Below, piece by piece: positions 1 to 8,230 of a stretch of DNA of 41,292 nucleotides. The stretch spans positions 1 through 41,292 of IMG/VR virus record IMGVR_UViG_3300027793_000015, one strand, 5' to 3'. A model generated the notes under the pieces. That model was not told where the DNA came from, did no database searches, and saw only the letters and a list, made by a program, of their open reading frames with translations. Position numbers and translations under genes: made by a program. Each line of letters starts with the position of its first letter. Positions within the stretch are counted from its first letter, which is position 1. The stretch is from a virus.

Positions 1-127
1 AGTGATTAGTCCAGAAACATTTAGATTGCTTTGGGCTAATAAAGATAGATTAGCAAGGCCTATGATTACTGGAGTTTACTTTACTTCAGATAATCCTGAA
101 GAGCCTCTAATGATTCCACTTCCAACT
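1..127. repeat. Terminal overlap, copy 1 of 2
   Basis: These 127 bases are identical to 41166-41292. The length equals a common maximum assembly word size, and the repeat splits a gene that becomes intact when joined. The likely cause is circular closure of the contig, not a biological terminal repeat. The genome was therefore circular or circularly permuted in the sample. Confidence 0.9.
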
Positions 128-511
128 ATCTTTAAGTTTGAAGATACTGAAGATGGTGGGATTGTATCTAAAAGAATTCATCCACTACCTGATAATAAGT
201 TAATCAAGGTAGATGCAGCAGGTATGGGATTCATACTAATGCATAGGGATGTAGTTACTAGAGTTAAAGAAAAAATGGGAGATGTCAGACTATTTGCCGA
301 ACTAGGCAAAGGTGATAGTTTCCTAGGTGAAGATATTTACTTCTTTGCTTTATGTCATCAGGTGGGTGTACCACTTTGGTGCCATACAGGAGCACTTGCT
401 CCACACATGAAACGATTCTCATTTGATAACCATTACTACAAAGCAATATTTGGGGGTAAGAAAAATGGCAACAACACCAGCGTGGCAGAGGAAAGCGGGA
501 AAGAATCCTAA
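1..511 (+). CDS. Glycosyltransferase, C-terminal part (gene crosses the contig ends)
   Basis: This is the 3' part of a gene that begins at 40942. Joined across the 127-base end repeat it gives a 244-residue protein. The joined protein has a GT-A-like core: a hydrophobic strand ending in WVDSDVV (DxD-type metal/nucleotide-sugar site) just before this segment, then a VDAAGMGFILMHRDV strand and a GEDIYFF acidic motif typical of GT2-like enzymes. It probably transfers a sugar to a phage or host acceptor. It lies among small structural-region genes, so virion glycosylation is one possibility (inference). Its end overlaps the start of the next gene. Confidence 0.75.
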   Translation, partial: VISPETFRLLWANKDRLARPMITGVYFTSDNPEEPLMIPLPTIFKFEDTEDGGIVSKRIHPLPDNKLIKVDAAGMGFILMHRDVVTRVKEKMGDVRLFAELGKGDSFLGEDIYFFALCHQVGVPLWCHTGALAPHMKRFSFDNHYYKAIFGGKKNGNNTSVAEESGKES

Positions 512-767
512 AGGCGGTTTAAACGCCAAGGGAAGGGCTTCTGCTAAGGCTCAGGGTATGAACCTGAAGGCACCCGTAAAAAGCGGTGATAACCCCCGTA
601 GAGCCTCATTTCTGGCCCGTATGGGCGGTATGCCTGGACCAGAAAGAAAACCTAATGGTGAGCCTACAAGGCTCCTATTATCCCTACAAGCCTGGGGTGC
701 TTCATCTAAGGCTGATGCTAAGAAAAAGGCAGCAGCAATATCCAAGAGAAACAAGGGGAAGAAATGA
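465..767 (+). CDS. Small basic phage protein (DUF6321-like)
   Basis: A 100-residue, strongly basic protein. The ATG at 465 is preferred over an upstream start at 423 because GGGGGTAAG lies just before it; it overlaps the glycosyltransferase end by 47 bases. Visible blocks are WQRKAGKNPKGGLNAKGR, NPRRASFLARMGGMPGP and LLLSLQAWGASSKADAKKKA. This pattern recurs in tailed-phage genomes and resembles the domain I know as DUF6321 (by memory, not searched). It has no known enzymatic motif. High Lys/Arg and low complexity suggest nucleic-acid binding or a minor virion role (inference). Confidence 0.75.
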   Translation: MATTPAWQRKAGKNPKGGLNAKGRASAKAQGMNLKAPVKSGDNPRRASFLARMGGMPGPERKPNGEPTRLLLSLQAWGASSKADAKKKAAAISKRNKGKK

Positions 768-928
768 AAAAAGCATTTTGGGATAAGAAGAACCCTAAAA
801 AAACTTCTAAGACATTAACACCAGCCCAAAAAAGCGCTGCTAAAGCAAGGGCAAAGGCCGCAGGTAGACCTTACCCTAATCTTGTAGATAATGCTGCAGT
901 AGCAAGAAAATCCACTAAAAAGAAATAG
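764..928 (+). CDS. Tiny lysine-rich protein (54 aa)
   Basis: The ATG at 764 overlaps the stop of the preceding gene as ATGA, so the two are probably translationally coupled. The product is rich in Lys/Ala, with a clear GRPYPNLVDNAAVARK segment and a KKK tail. The segment looks conserved rather than random, but I do not recognise a function. It belongs to the run of small basic proteins around the glycosyltransferase. Confidence 0.65.
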   Translation: MKKAFWDKKNPKKTSKTLTPAQKSAAKARAKAAGRPYPNLVDNAAVARKSTKKK

Positions 929-939
929 CGAGGAAAACA

Positions 940-1389
940 ATGAAAGAAGCATCTGATTTAGACGTTGACAGAGCAATTATGCGTGTTCAAGCGGCTATAC
1001 TTGAAAGCGACATTAGGGCTATGAAAAAGTCTAGAACTAATTACACAAGCCGTAGTGCACAAAATAAGACTTACAAGCCTACTGGCGTAGTATTCAAAGG
1101 ACCTGCTAACACACGTACAAGTTCTAACTTTACATATGGTGCAGGAAACCCTAGCACTAAGAATGTTAGAGCAAATGAGTTCCGTGCTGGAGAACGTGGT
1201 CAAGGAGTTATGAAGGCTACTTCATCTAACTTCAAGTACAATGCTCCTAGTGCTTCAAAGCCTAAGGCTAAGAAAGATACAAGTTTTAAGAAATCTGGAG
1301 TCGCTGGAGTATTGAAATCTCCTGAGGCAAAGAAGTTCAGAGAAACATTTAAGAAAAAGGGACTAATCCCAGCCCTACGTGGTAAGTAA
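940..1389 (+). CDS. Hypothetical basic protein (149 aa)
   Basis: It is preceded by GCGAGGAAAACA, a good ribosome site. The N-terminal ~30 residues look helical (AIMRVQAAILESDIRAMKK). The middle is a low-complexity Ser/Thr/Asn/Gly region with two similar SSNF(T/K)Y segments, and the C-terminal end is basic (KKFRETFKKKGLIPALRGK). No family is recognised. Its place between capsid-side and tail-side genes suggests a minor structural or assembly role (inference). Confidence 0.65.
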   Translation: MKEASDLDVDRAIMRVQAAILESDIRAMKKSRTNYTSRSAQNKTYKPTGVVFKGPANTRTSSNFTYGAGNPSTKNVRANEFRAGERGQGVMKATSSNFKYNAPSASKPKAKKDTSFKKSGVAGVLKSPEAKKFRETFKKKGLIPALRGK

Positions 1390-1397
1390 GGAATACA

Positions 1398-1670
1398 ATG
1401 GCAATTGGAACTCTAGGTTCTACATTTAGCGCTGAACTAAATCGTCTTGCTAATGGTGGCACTTATCCTGCTATTTTAGCATGGAGAGGCGATCAAGAAG
1501 CAGCCAACGTATGGTCAGGTACAACTGGTGAAAGTTTACAGGGTGCTCTAAACCGTAAGGCTGGCAAAACAAATCCAATAACATTTTTAGACATCAACGG
1601 TGTTTGCAACTTACTTGCATCAACAAGTGATTTGGAAGCAACAGAAGCCCTTAGAAGGATATCCTCTTAA
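1398..1670 (+). CDS. Hypothetical protein (90 aa)
   Basis: The start follows GTAAGGAATACA. The product is a compact, neutral protein with the segment NRLANGGTYPAILAW and a C-terminal helix. Its TAA stop shares a base with the ATG of the next gene (TAATG). It is probably a connector or tail-completion component given its neighbours, but no motif supports a specific assignment. Confidence 0.6.
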   Translation: MAIGTLGSTFSAELNRLANGGTYPAILAWRGDQEAANVWSGTTGESLQGALNRKAGKTNPITFLDINGVCNLLASTSDLEATEALRRISS

Positions 1671-2569
1671 TGACAACGACCTATGCCAATCTTGTAGATG
1701 AAACGTTACTTAATCTATCAGGTTATACCTTACGCCAAGATAGAACTACACATTTAACTGGTAATCTTACCACATCTAGTACTACCCTTAACCTCGCAAG
1801 TGTAAGCAACATTGGCAAAGGTCTTATTGAAATTGATGATGAATTAATCTGGGTTGATAATTATGACCGTGTTTCTACTACCGCCACTGTTCCTCCTTAT
1901 GGTCGTGGCTATAATGGAACTACACCTGCCGTACATACTGCTAATACTAAAGTAGTTGTTGCCCCTTCATTTCCTAAAATTACCGTAAAAAAAGCCATTA
2001 ATGACACTATTGATGCAGTCTTTCCTAAACTGTTTGCCGTAGGTACATTTACATTTACATTACAGGCTACAAAAACAGCCTATCAAGTTCCTGCTGATGT
2101 TGAAACAGTTCTTTACGTTTCATGGTCAGTAACTGGTCCATCTAATGAATGGCTTCCAGTTAAGTCTTGGAGACATGACCCATTAGCAAATACTACTTCT
2201 TTTACCACAGGTAACAGCGTATCAGTATATGATGCCATTACTCCTGGTCGTACAGTTCAGGTTTACTATCTAAAAAAACCTGCTAAATTAACAAACTCTG
2301 CTGATGTTTTTGAAACAGTAACTGGATTACCATCATCTTGTAAAGATGTAATTATGTATGGTGCTGCTTATCGTTTAACATCATTTATTGATCCAGGTAG
2401 ATTAACCTATACATCTGCTGAGGCAGACCAAACCGACACCAAAATCCAATATGGTTCTGGTGCTTCAACCGCTAGATTCTTACTTGCTCTGTTTAACCAA
2501 AGATTAACAGAAGAGTCAGAAAAACTCCGTGATGTTTATCCATCTAAAATCCACTATACGAGGTACTAA
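1670..2569 (+). CDS. Putative head-tail adaptor / tail protein
   Basis: A 299-residue protein starting with TYANLVDETLLNLSGYT. This is followed by a beta-rich stretch with an acidic turn (LIEIDDELIWVDNYDR) and GRGYNGTTPAVH, then a helix resembling those of adaptor proteins (KITVKKAINDTIDAVFPKL). The C-terminal half is helical (CKDVIMYGAAYRLTSF; RFLLALFNQRLTEESEKLRD). In tailed phages this helix-plus-beta arrangement next to the tail-fibre gene fits a connector between portal and tail. Identity is inferred mostly from position; it could also be a tail tubular protein. Confidence 0.5.
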   Translation: MTTTYANLVDETLLNLSGYTLRQDRTTHLTGNLTTSSTTLNLASVSNIGKGLIEIDDELIWVDNYDRVSTTATVPPYGRGYNGTTPAVHTANTKVVVAPSFPKITVKKAINDTIDAVFPKLFAVGTFTFTLQATKTAYQVPADVETVLYVSWSVTGPSNEWLPVKSWRHDPLANTTSFTTGNSVSVYDAITPGRTVQVYYLKKPAKLTNSADVFETVTGLPSSCKDVIMYGAAYRLTSFIDPGRLTYTSAEADQTDTKIQYGSGASTARFLLALFNQRLTEESEKLRDVYPSKIHYTRY

Positions 2570-4573
2570 ATGACAACTCGCTTATACTCATCCATATCAC
2601 AAGAAACTACCTTAGCAGCGGCACTTAATAATAGTGCTACTACAATGTCAGTGGTTAATGCTTCTGGCTTGCTAGCATCTATATCGCCAGCAGCAGGAGA
2701 AACCTTTGTAGTTGTTATTGATCCAGATACAGCGCTTGAAGAAATTGTAGAGATAATAACCCCTAGCGCACCTGGTAATAACACTTTAACTATTCAAAGA
2801 AATATAGATTCATCAACTGCTCAGGCTCACTCAGCAGGTGCTGCAGTTCGTCACATGGCTATTGGCCGTGACTTCCGTGATGCTGATGCTCACATTAGAA
2901 ATACTACAAACCCACACGGATTAACTCTTGCTAACCTAGTCAAGACTACAGATACAGGCACAGTAACAAGCGGTATGATTCTTGACGGTACTATTGTTAA
3001 TGCTGACATCAACGCAAGTGCTGCTATCGCAGACACTAAATTAGCCACTATCTCAACTGCTAGCAAGGTATCTAATTCTGCTACTACTGCTACATCTGCT
3101 AATACTAACTCGGCAATCGTAGCCCGTGATGCCTCAGGTAACTTTTCTGCAGGTACTATTACTGCTAACCTAACTGGCAACGTAACAGGTAACGTGACTG
3201 GTAACGTATCAGGTTCTGCTGGCTCTACAACAGGTAATGCTGCTACTGCCACAGCCCTTGCAACTGGTCGCACTATATCTCTTACTGGAGATGTAACTGG
3301 AACTACTGGTTCATTTGATGGTACTGGTAATGCTACTATGACAGCAGCCATTGGTACTGGTGTAATTGTTAATGCTGACATTAATGCATCCGCTGCTATC
3401 TCATATAGCAAGTTAGATCTTGCAGGAACTATTACATCTGCTGATATAGTCAACGGAACCATCGTTGCTGCAGATATTGCTGATGGTACTATTACGGCAG
3501 CCAAGTTAACTGCTGACCCATTTGCTCGTGCTAACCATACTGGTAGCCAGACAGCATCAACTATCTCTGACTTTGATACACAGGTTCGCACTAACCGTCT
3601 TGACCAGATGGCTGCACCTACTGGCTCAGTATCTTTAAACAGCCAAAAGATTACTAACCTTGCTACACCTACATCTAATACAGATGCATCAACTAAGGCT
3701 TACGTAGATACATCTATCTCCAACCTTATTGATGGTGCTCCTAGCACATTGGATACTCTTAATGAAATTGCTGCTGCTCTTAATGACACAGCCAACTTCT
3801 CAGATACAGTAGTACTTAAATCTGGTTCTACAATGACTGGTGCTTTGACATTGTCAGGTGCTCCATCATCTAACCTACACGCTGCTACAAAGGCTTATGT
3901 AGATTCCTTTGCACCATCTGTTGCAGCCGATGCTGCTGCCGCTGCTGCAAGTGCCGTTGCTGCTGCAGCCTCATATGATTCTTTTGATGATAGATATTTA
4001 GGTGCTAAAGCAACTGCCCCATCTCTAGATAATGATGGTAATGCTTTAGTTGCTGGTGCTCTATATTGGAACACAGTATCTAATGCTATGCAAGTATGGT
4101 CAGGTTCTGCTTGGGGTGGAATTACATCAGCAGTATCATCTAGTCGTTGGAGTAAAACTGCAGCAGGTGGTGAAACTACACTCAATGGTGCAGACAATAA
4201 CTCAGTAACTTTATCCTACACCGCAGGTTATGAGCAGGTATATCTAAATGGTGTACTGCTAGCAAGAGGTGACGATTATACAGCATCTAATGGTTCAAGC
4301 ATTACTGGTATCTCAGCCCTTACTGCAGGAGATATTGTAGAGGTTCTATCTTGGACACCATTTAGCGTTGCTAATGCATTAACAGTAACTACTATAGATG
4401 CAAAAGGTGACTTACTTGTAGGAACCGCAAATGATACAATTGGAAGATTGGCAGTTGGAACCAATGGATTCGTTCTTACTGCAGATTCTACTCAAACCGC
4501 AGGCATCAAGTGGAGCGCCGCTGCAGCAAGTGGTGCTACTATGTCTGATGTCTTTATGATGATGGGAGCATAA
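2570..4573 (+). CDS. Tail fibre protein
   Basis: A 667-residue, Ala/Thr/Ser/Asn-rich, low-charge protein. The N-terminal ~100 residues look like a virion-attachment domain. They are followed by short-period repeats (NLTGNVTGNVTGNVSGS; several VNADINASAAI and TITSADIV-like units). Two TKAYVD motifs precede a LNEIAAALND and an alanine-rich segment; these are typical of trimeric phage tail fibres. The C-terminal part is beta-rich (LSYTAGYEQVYLNGVLL; TIDAKGDLLVGTANDTIGRL) and ends MMMGA. It presumably forms the receptor-contacting shaft. A long open frame on the opposite strand here is a composition artefact. Confidence 0.85.
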   Translation: MTTRLYSSISQETTLAAALNNSATTMSVVNASGLLASISPAAGETFVVVIDPDTALEEIVEIITPSAPGNNTLTIQRNIDSSTAQAHSAGAAVRHMAIGRDFRDADAHIRNTTNPHGLTLANLVKTTDTGTVTSGMILDGTIVNADINASAAIADTKLATISTASKVSNSATTATSANTNSAIVARDASGNFSAGTITANLTGNVTGNVTGNVSGSAGSTTGNAATATALATGRTISLTGDVTGTTGSFDGTGNATMTAAIGTGVIVNADINASAAISYSKLDLAGTITSADIVNGTIVAADIADGTITAAKLTADPFARANHTGSQTASTISDFDTQVRTNRLDQMAAPTGSVSLNSQKITNLATPTSNTDASTKAYVDTSISNLIDGAPSTLDTLNEIAAALNDTANFSDTVVLKSGSTMTGALTLSGAPSSNLHAATKAYVDSFAPSVAADAAAAAASAVAAAASYDSFDDRYLGAKATAPSLDNDGNALVAGALYWNTVSNAMQVWSGSAWGGITSAVSSSRWSKTAAGGETTLNGADNNSVTLSYTAGYEQVYLNGVLLARGDDYTASNGSSITGISALTAGDIVEVLSWTPFSVANALTVTTIDAKGDLLVGTANDTIGRLAVGTNGFVLTADSTQTAGIKWSAAAASGATMSDVFMMMGA

Positions 4574-4899
4574 TGTCAAGAGCAAGAACCAATGCGGATA
4601 ATGCATCTGCAGATATTTCAGGCGTAACAGCCTCAACAGGATTATCAGGTGGTGGAACAAGTGGTGCTGTATCAGTAGCCCTTGATACCGCATCTATCTA
4701 TGTAGTCCCGTCTCAATCAACTCATTCTGGCAAATACCTAACAACCAATGGAAGTGCTGCATCTTGGGCAACAGTAGATGCTCTACCTTCTCAAACAGGT
4801 AATGGTGGAAAGTACTTAACGACAAACGGTTCTTCAGCAACCTGGGGAACTATTACAACTGACCCTACTCCAACAGCGCTAATGCTCGGTGGAATGTAA
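4573..4899 (+). CDS. Tail fibre tip-like small protein
   Basis: A 108-residue product whose ATG shares a base with the fibre gene stop (TAATG). It contains two near-identical modules (SGKYLTTNGSAASWAT and GGKYLTTNGSSATWGT) like the C-terminal modules of phage fibres, and it ends PTALMLGGM, resembling the end of the fibre upstream. It is probably a fibre accessory or a detached extra tip domain. This is based on repeat similarity and position only. Confidence 0.65.
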   Translation: MSRARTNADNASADISGVTASTGLSGGGTSGAVSVALDTASIYVVPSQSTHSGKYLTTNGSAASWATVDALPSQTGNGGKYLTTNGSSATWGTITTDPTPTALMLGGM

Positions 4900-4914
4900 C
4901 TAAGGAGAAAAGCA

Positions 4915-5244
4915 ATGCCAACAAACTATAAAGTCCTTGGGCAATCAAACCCATCGGCAACAACTGCAACAACACTATACACAGTACCTTCTGCTACACA
5001 GGCTGTAGTATCTAGTATCTCAGTTGCTAACTTAACAACAACAGCAGCAACATTCCGCATTGCGGTTCGTATTGCTGGCGCCACATTGGCTAACAGCCAA
5101 TACATTGGATACGACATTACAGTCGGAGCATCTGATTCAACCATCATTACAGTTGGTTTAACTCTTGCTGCTACAGACGTAATTACAGTATACGCATCAA
5201 CAGCCAACTTAGTATTCCAGGCATTCGGAAGCGAGATTTCTTAA
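4915..5244 (+). CDS. Small beta-rich tail-associated protein
   Basis: The ATG follows CTAAGGAGAAAAGCA, one of the best ribosome sites in the late region. The 109-residue product has alternating beta strands (TLYTVPSATQAVVSSISVAN; FRIAVRIAG; STIITVGLTLAATDVITVYAS). This is typical of small jelly-roll or Ig-like proteins found beside phage fibres. It is probably expressed strongly with the fibre and propeller genes. No enzymatic motif is visible. Confidence 0.65.
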   Translation: MPTNYKVLGQSNPSATTATTLYTVPSATQAVVSSISVANLTTTAATFRIAVRIAGATLANSQYIGYDITVGASDSTIITVGLTLAATDVITVYASTANLVFQAFGSEIS

Positions 5245-6203
5245 TGACAATAAGCAGCGTTAAAACAGGGTATGACGGCATCAGCCTTCTTGTTGGTAAT
5301 GCTGCTTATGACCCGTTTACTGTAGGTAGAGCACTATTTGCTGAAGGATATAGTTCTGGTGCAAACAGTAATGTAATTCAATATGTAGAAATACAGACTA
5401 CAGGCAATGCAACTGACTTTGGTGATTTATCTGTAACAAGACGTGCGCTTACCGCTTGCTCTTCCTCTACTAGAGGCTTATTTGCAGGTGGATATACTAG
5501 TACAGCCAGTAATGTTATTGACTATGTCACTATTGCTTCAACAGGAAATGGTACAGATTTTGGAGACTTATTAAACGCTAGTTACAGAAAAGCAGGATGC
5601 TCTAACTCTACAAGAGGTTTATTTGCTGGTAAAGATGATGCTGGTAATAAAGATGTTATAGAGTACGTAACAATAGCAAGTGCGGGTAACTCTACCGACT
5701 TTGGAGACTTAACTAGTCCTCGCCTTAGTACAGCAGGTGCAGGTGGCTGCGCTTCTTCAACTAGAGGAATTTTTGGTGGTGGAGTGTACACAGCATCAAA
5801 TGTTATTGATTATGTAACTATAGACACGACTGGAAATGCAATTGATTTTGGTGATTTAACTGTTTCTCGTGGTGACGCTGCAACTTTTTCAAATAAAACT
5901 AGAGGTATATTTGCTTCTGGATTTGATGCATCTACAATACAAAATACAATTGATTATATTACAATTGCTACTATTGGTAATGCTTTAGATTTTGGTGATT
6001 TAAGTGTGGCCAGATTCTTATCAGGTCAAGGCTGTACTTCTTTAAGGGGAGTTATTGGCGGCGGAGAAGCCTCTGGTGGCGCACTTTCAAATGTAATAGA
6101 TTATGTAACCATAGCAACTATTGGAAATGCAGTTGATTTTGGTGATTTACTTGCCACAAGTGGTTCAGGTGCTGGTCTATCAAACGCACACGGCGGACTA
6201 TAA
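5244..6203 (+). CDS. Six-repeat Kelch-like propeller protein 1
   Basis: This 319-residue product carries six copies of a ~47-52-residue unit: NVIDYVTI, then TTGNATDFGDL, then a basic/variable segment, C-S-x2-TRGLFAGG, then a variable loop. A half unit at each end suggests circular closure of a six-bladed beta-propeller. The last unit ends SNAHGGL. It is the first of three paralogues (5244, 7277, 8230). Such repeats occur in phage tail adhesins, so receptor or surface-glycan binding is the likely job (inference). The start is coupled to the upstream stop (TAATG). Confidence 0.75.
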   Translation: MTISSVKTGYDGISLLVGNAAYDPFTVGRALFAEGYSSGANSNVIQYVEIQTTGNATDFGDLSVTRRALTACSSSTRGLFAGGYTSTASNVIDYVTIASTGNGTDFGDLLNASYRKAGCSNSTRGLFAGKDDAGNKDVIEYVTIASAGNSTDFGDLTSPRLSTAGAGGCASSTRGIFGGGVYTASNVIDYVTIDTTGNAIDFGDLTVSRGDAATFSNKTRGIFASGFDASTIQNTIDYITIATIGNALDFGDLSVARFLSGQGCTSLRGVIGGGEASGGALSNVIDYVTIATIGNAVDFGDLLATSGSGAGLSNAHGGL

Positions 6204-6221
6204 ACAATAAGGGGGATATAA

Positions 6222-7001
6222 ATGAATGAACTAGAAAAGGCACTACCAGAACAATACTCACCTATGTTAGCAAAGATAGATTCAGTTCTACCTTTGGCTA
6301 AGATAGATACAGAAAACTTTAATAAGTCATCATCTCAATTTAAGATGGCTACTTTAGATGTAGTTGACTTGACACCTATCAACTCAGCCAAGCATCTACT
6401 AGCAGTAGTTCAACGCACTCGTCAAGCATTAGAGGAAGCCTCTATTACTTTACGCCGTAAGCAAGTTGAGTTAAAGCGCAAAGAGTTAGAACTAATGGCA
6501 TCTGAAGGAACTGATACAGATGAGTTAGTAATTGACATTGATGAACTTAAGATGCAGATTGCTAATATAGAAGCATCTGGTAGAGGTGCAGTTAGAAAAC
6601 TTGCTAATGCCCTAGACCAGTATCAGGCTATCCTTACCTCACTAGGTAAAGACCATCTAACTGAATTAGATTATGAGAAAGACCAAGCAAGGTATCACAT
6701 TATGACTGCATTCAATCAAGCCCTTACGGCTGCTAGAGCACGAGGTGGATTGATTGATGAAGGTAACCATATCTATTTATTCCAACTAGGTATCAATGGT
6801 GCCTTAGCACAAGCAGAGGTAACCTCATTTTTAGAGGCAGAACAAAACGCTCTAAACGAAGGTATAGCCCCATCCCACGAAGCAATCGTTAAGTGGCTAA
6901 ACCTAGTAGCAGATAGATTTGAGCAAGCACCAGAACAATATGCTGCTCAAAGAAATATGCAAACATTTAACGAGTCACTACTACTGGAGAATAATAAATG
7001 A
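6222..7001 (+). CDS. Hypothetical helical tail-region protein (259 aa)
   Basis: The start follows AAGGGGGATATAA. The protein is largely alpha-helical, with a predicted coiled coil at about residues 65-120 (RKQVELKRKELELMA and acidic DELVIDIDELKMQIANIEA). A C-terminal helical domain follows. It is not similar to the propeller proteins on either side. It could be a chaperone or trimerising accessory for the adhesins, but no family is recognised. The next gene overlaps its end (ATGA). Confidence 0.6.
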   Translation: MNELEKALPEQYSPMLAKIDSVLPLAKIDTENFNKSSSQFKMATLDVVDLTPINSAKHLLAVVQRTRQALEEASITLRRKQVELKRKELELMASEGTDTDELVIDIDELKMQIANIEASGRGAVRKLANALDQYQAILTSLGKDHLTELDYEKDQARYHIMTAFNQALTAARARGGLIDEGNHIYLFQLGINGALAQAEVTSFLEAEQNALNEGIAPSHEAIVKWLNLVADRFEQAPEQYAAQRNMQTFNESLLLENNK

Positions 7002-7273
7002 AACTAATAAAATATACATTAAATGCCGATGGCACCATACCTGATTATGTAACAGATGGTGGCTATCTTGCTGCAGCAAATGGCAGTGCTTCACCTCAAG
7101 ACTTAGACTTGGTGGGAGTAGCAACTGATGCTGCACCTCAAACTGGTTTTGCTAATGAAGCAGCACTATTGGCCTATTGTCAAGAAAAGAACTTTGAATT
7201 TAAAGACCCAATTACAGAAGAGGTTACACCGCTAGAGACAGTGGTTTCAACTATTTGGTCCAAGTTAGGATAA
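6998..7273 (+). CDS. Hypothetical tail-region protein (91 aa)
   Basis: It overlaps the preceding stop as ATGA. The N-terminus MKLIKYTLNADGTIPDYV and the C-terminus EEVTPLETVVSTIWSKLG look like a compact folded protein that I recall seeing beside tail-fibre genes in other phages, with unknown function. Its place between two propeller genes suggests a fibre or adhesin accessory. Confidence 0.6.
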   Translation: MKLIKYTLNADGTIPDYVTDGGYLAAANGSASPQDLDLVGVATDAAPQTGFANEAALLAYCQEKNFEFKDPITEEVTPLETVVSTIWSKLG

Positions 7274-7276
7274 CTA

Positions 7277-8230
7277 ATGGGAATCAGCAGTTTAAAAACA
7301 GGCGCCATGAAACGCAATCTATTAGTGGGTAATATTGGCTATGTTCCTGCGGTACGAGGATTATTTGGTGCTGGTGCTAGTGGGTCTAATGTAATTCAAT
7401 ATATTAATATAGCATCTACTGGTAACGCCATAGACTTTGGTGACTTGATTGATGGTGGTTATGGAAGAGCAAGTTGTTCTTCAGCCACTAGAGGTTTATG
7501 GGCAGGTGGACAGAATCCAGGCGGGGCACTTAATTCTATTGAATATGTGACTATTGCTTCTACGGGCAATGGAACTGATTTTGGAGACTTAACCCAAGCA
7601 AGAGCAGGTATAACTGGTCTTTCTAATTCCACTCGTGGCGTATTTGGTAGTGGTTTAACTGGAGGTAGTGGTAGTTATACCAACGTAATTGACTATGTAA
7701 CCATAGCATCTACAGGTAATGCTACTGACTTTGGTGACTTATATCGTTCTACTCAATGGGTTGGGGCCTGCGCTTCACCAACTAGAGGTATCTTTGCTGG
7801 CGGTCAAAGCGAAATTTATTCTAATGATATTGGTTATGTAACTATTTCATCTACAGGTAATACAACAGACTTTGGAGATTTAACTGTAGCAAGAGGATAC
7901 TTAAGTGGATGCTCTAGTTCTACCAGAGGAATAATTGCTGGAGGACATAATACTGGTGGAAATGTTATTGATTATTTTACTATAGCAACTACTGGTAATG
8001 CTCTTGACTTTGGAGATTTAAGTTCTACTAAATTTGGTATGGGTGCTACTTCCTCTCCTACTAGGGGTATCTTTGGTGGTGGATATGACTATACTGGTTC
8101 AGAATTTGAAATTAATGTTATAGATTATATAACAATAGCAAGCACAGGTAACGCCACTGATTTCGGTGATTTACTTACCGCTAGAGGATATACAGCAGCC
8201 TGTTCAGAAGGACACGGAGGTCTAGAATAA
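7277..8230 (+). CDS. Six-repeat Kelch-like propeller protein 2
   Basis: A 317-residue paralogue of the gene at 5244, with the same N-terminus type (SSLKTGAMKRNLLVGN) and six DFGDL-type units. Each unit includes a YVTIASTGN strand and a TRG(I/L)(F/W)AGG strand. It ends EGHGGLE, matching the HGGL ends of the other two. The loops after each AGG/GGG differ greatly in length and sequence, as expected of ligand-binding faces. Probably a tail adhesin propeller (inference). Confidence 0.75.
   Translation: MGISSLKTGAMKRNLLVGNIGYVPAVRGLFGAGASGSNVIQYINIASTGNAIDFGDLIDGGYGRASCSSATRGLWAGGQNPGGALNSIEYVTIASTGNGTDFGDLTQARAGITGLSNSTRGVFGSGLTGGSGSYTNVIDYVTIASTGNATDFGDLYRSTQWVGACASPTRGIFAGGQSEIYSNDIGYVTISSTGNTTDFGDLTVARGYLSGCSSSTRGIIAGGHNTGGNVIDYFTIATTGNALDFGDLSSTKFGMGATSSPTRGIFGGGYDYTGSEFEINVIDYITIASTGNATDFGDLLTARGYTAACSEGHGGLE

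Noticed and set aside
1-127. Direct terminal repeats as a biological packaging feature
   Set aside because: The repeat is exactly 127 bases, a typical assembly word size, and cuts through a gene that is intact when joined; an assembly overlap of a circular contig explains it better.
2890-3591. 233-codon open frame on the reverse strand inside the tail fibre
   Set aside because: It is Val/Ala-rich, lacks a ribosome site, and mirrors the repetitive Ala/Thr codons of the fibre gene; it is a composition shadow.
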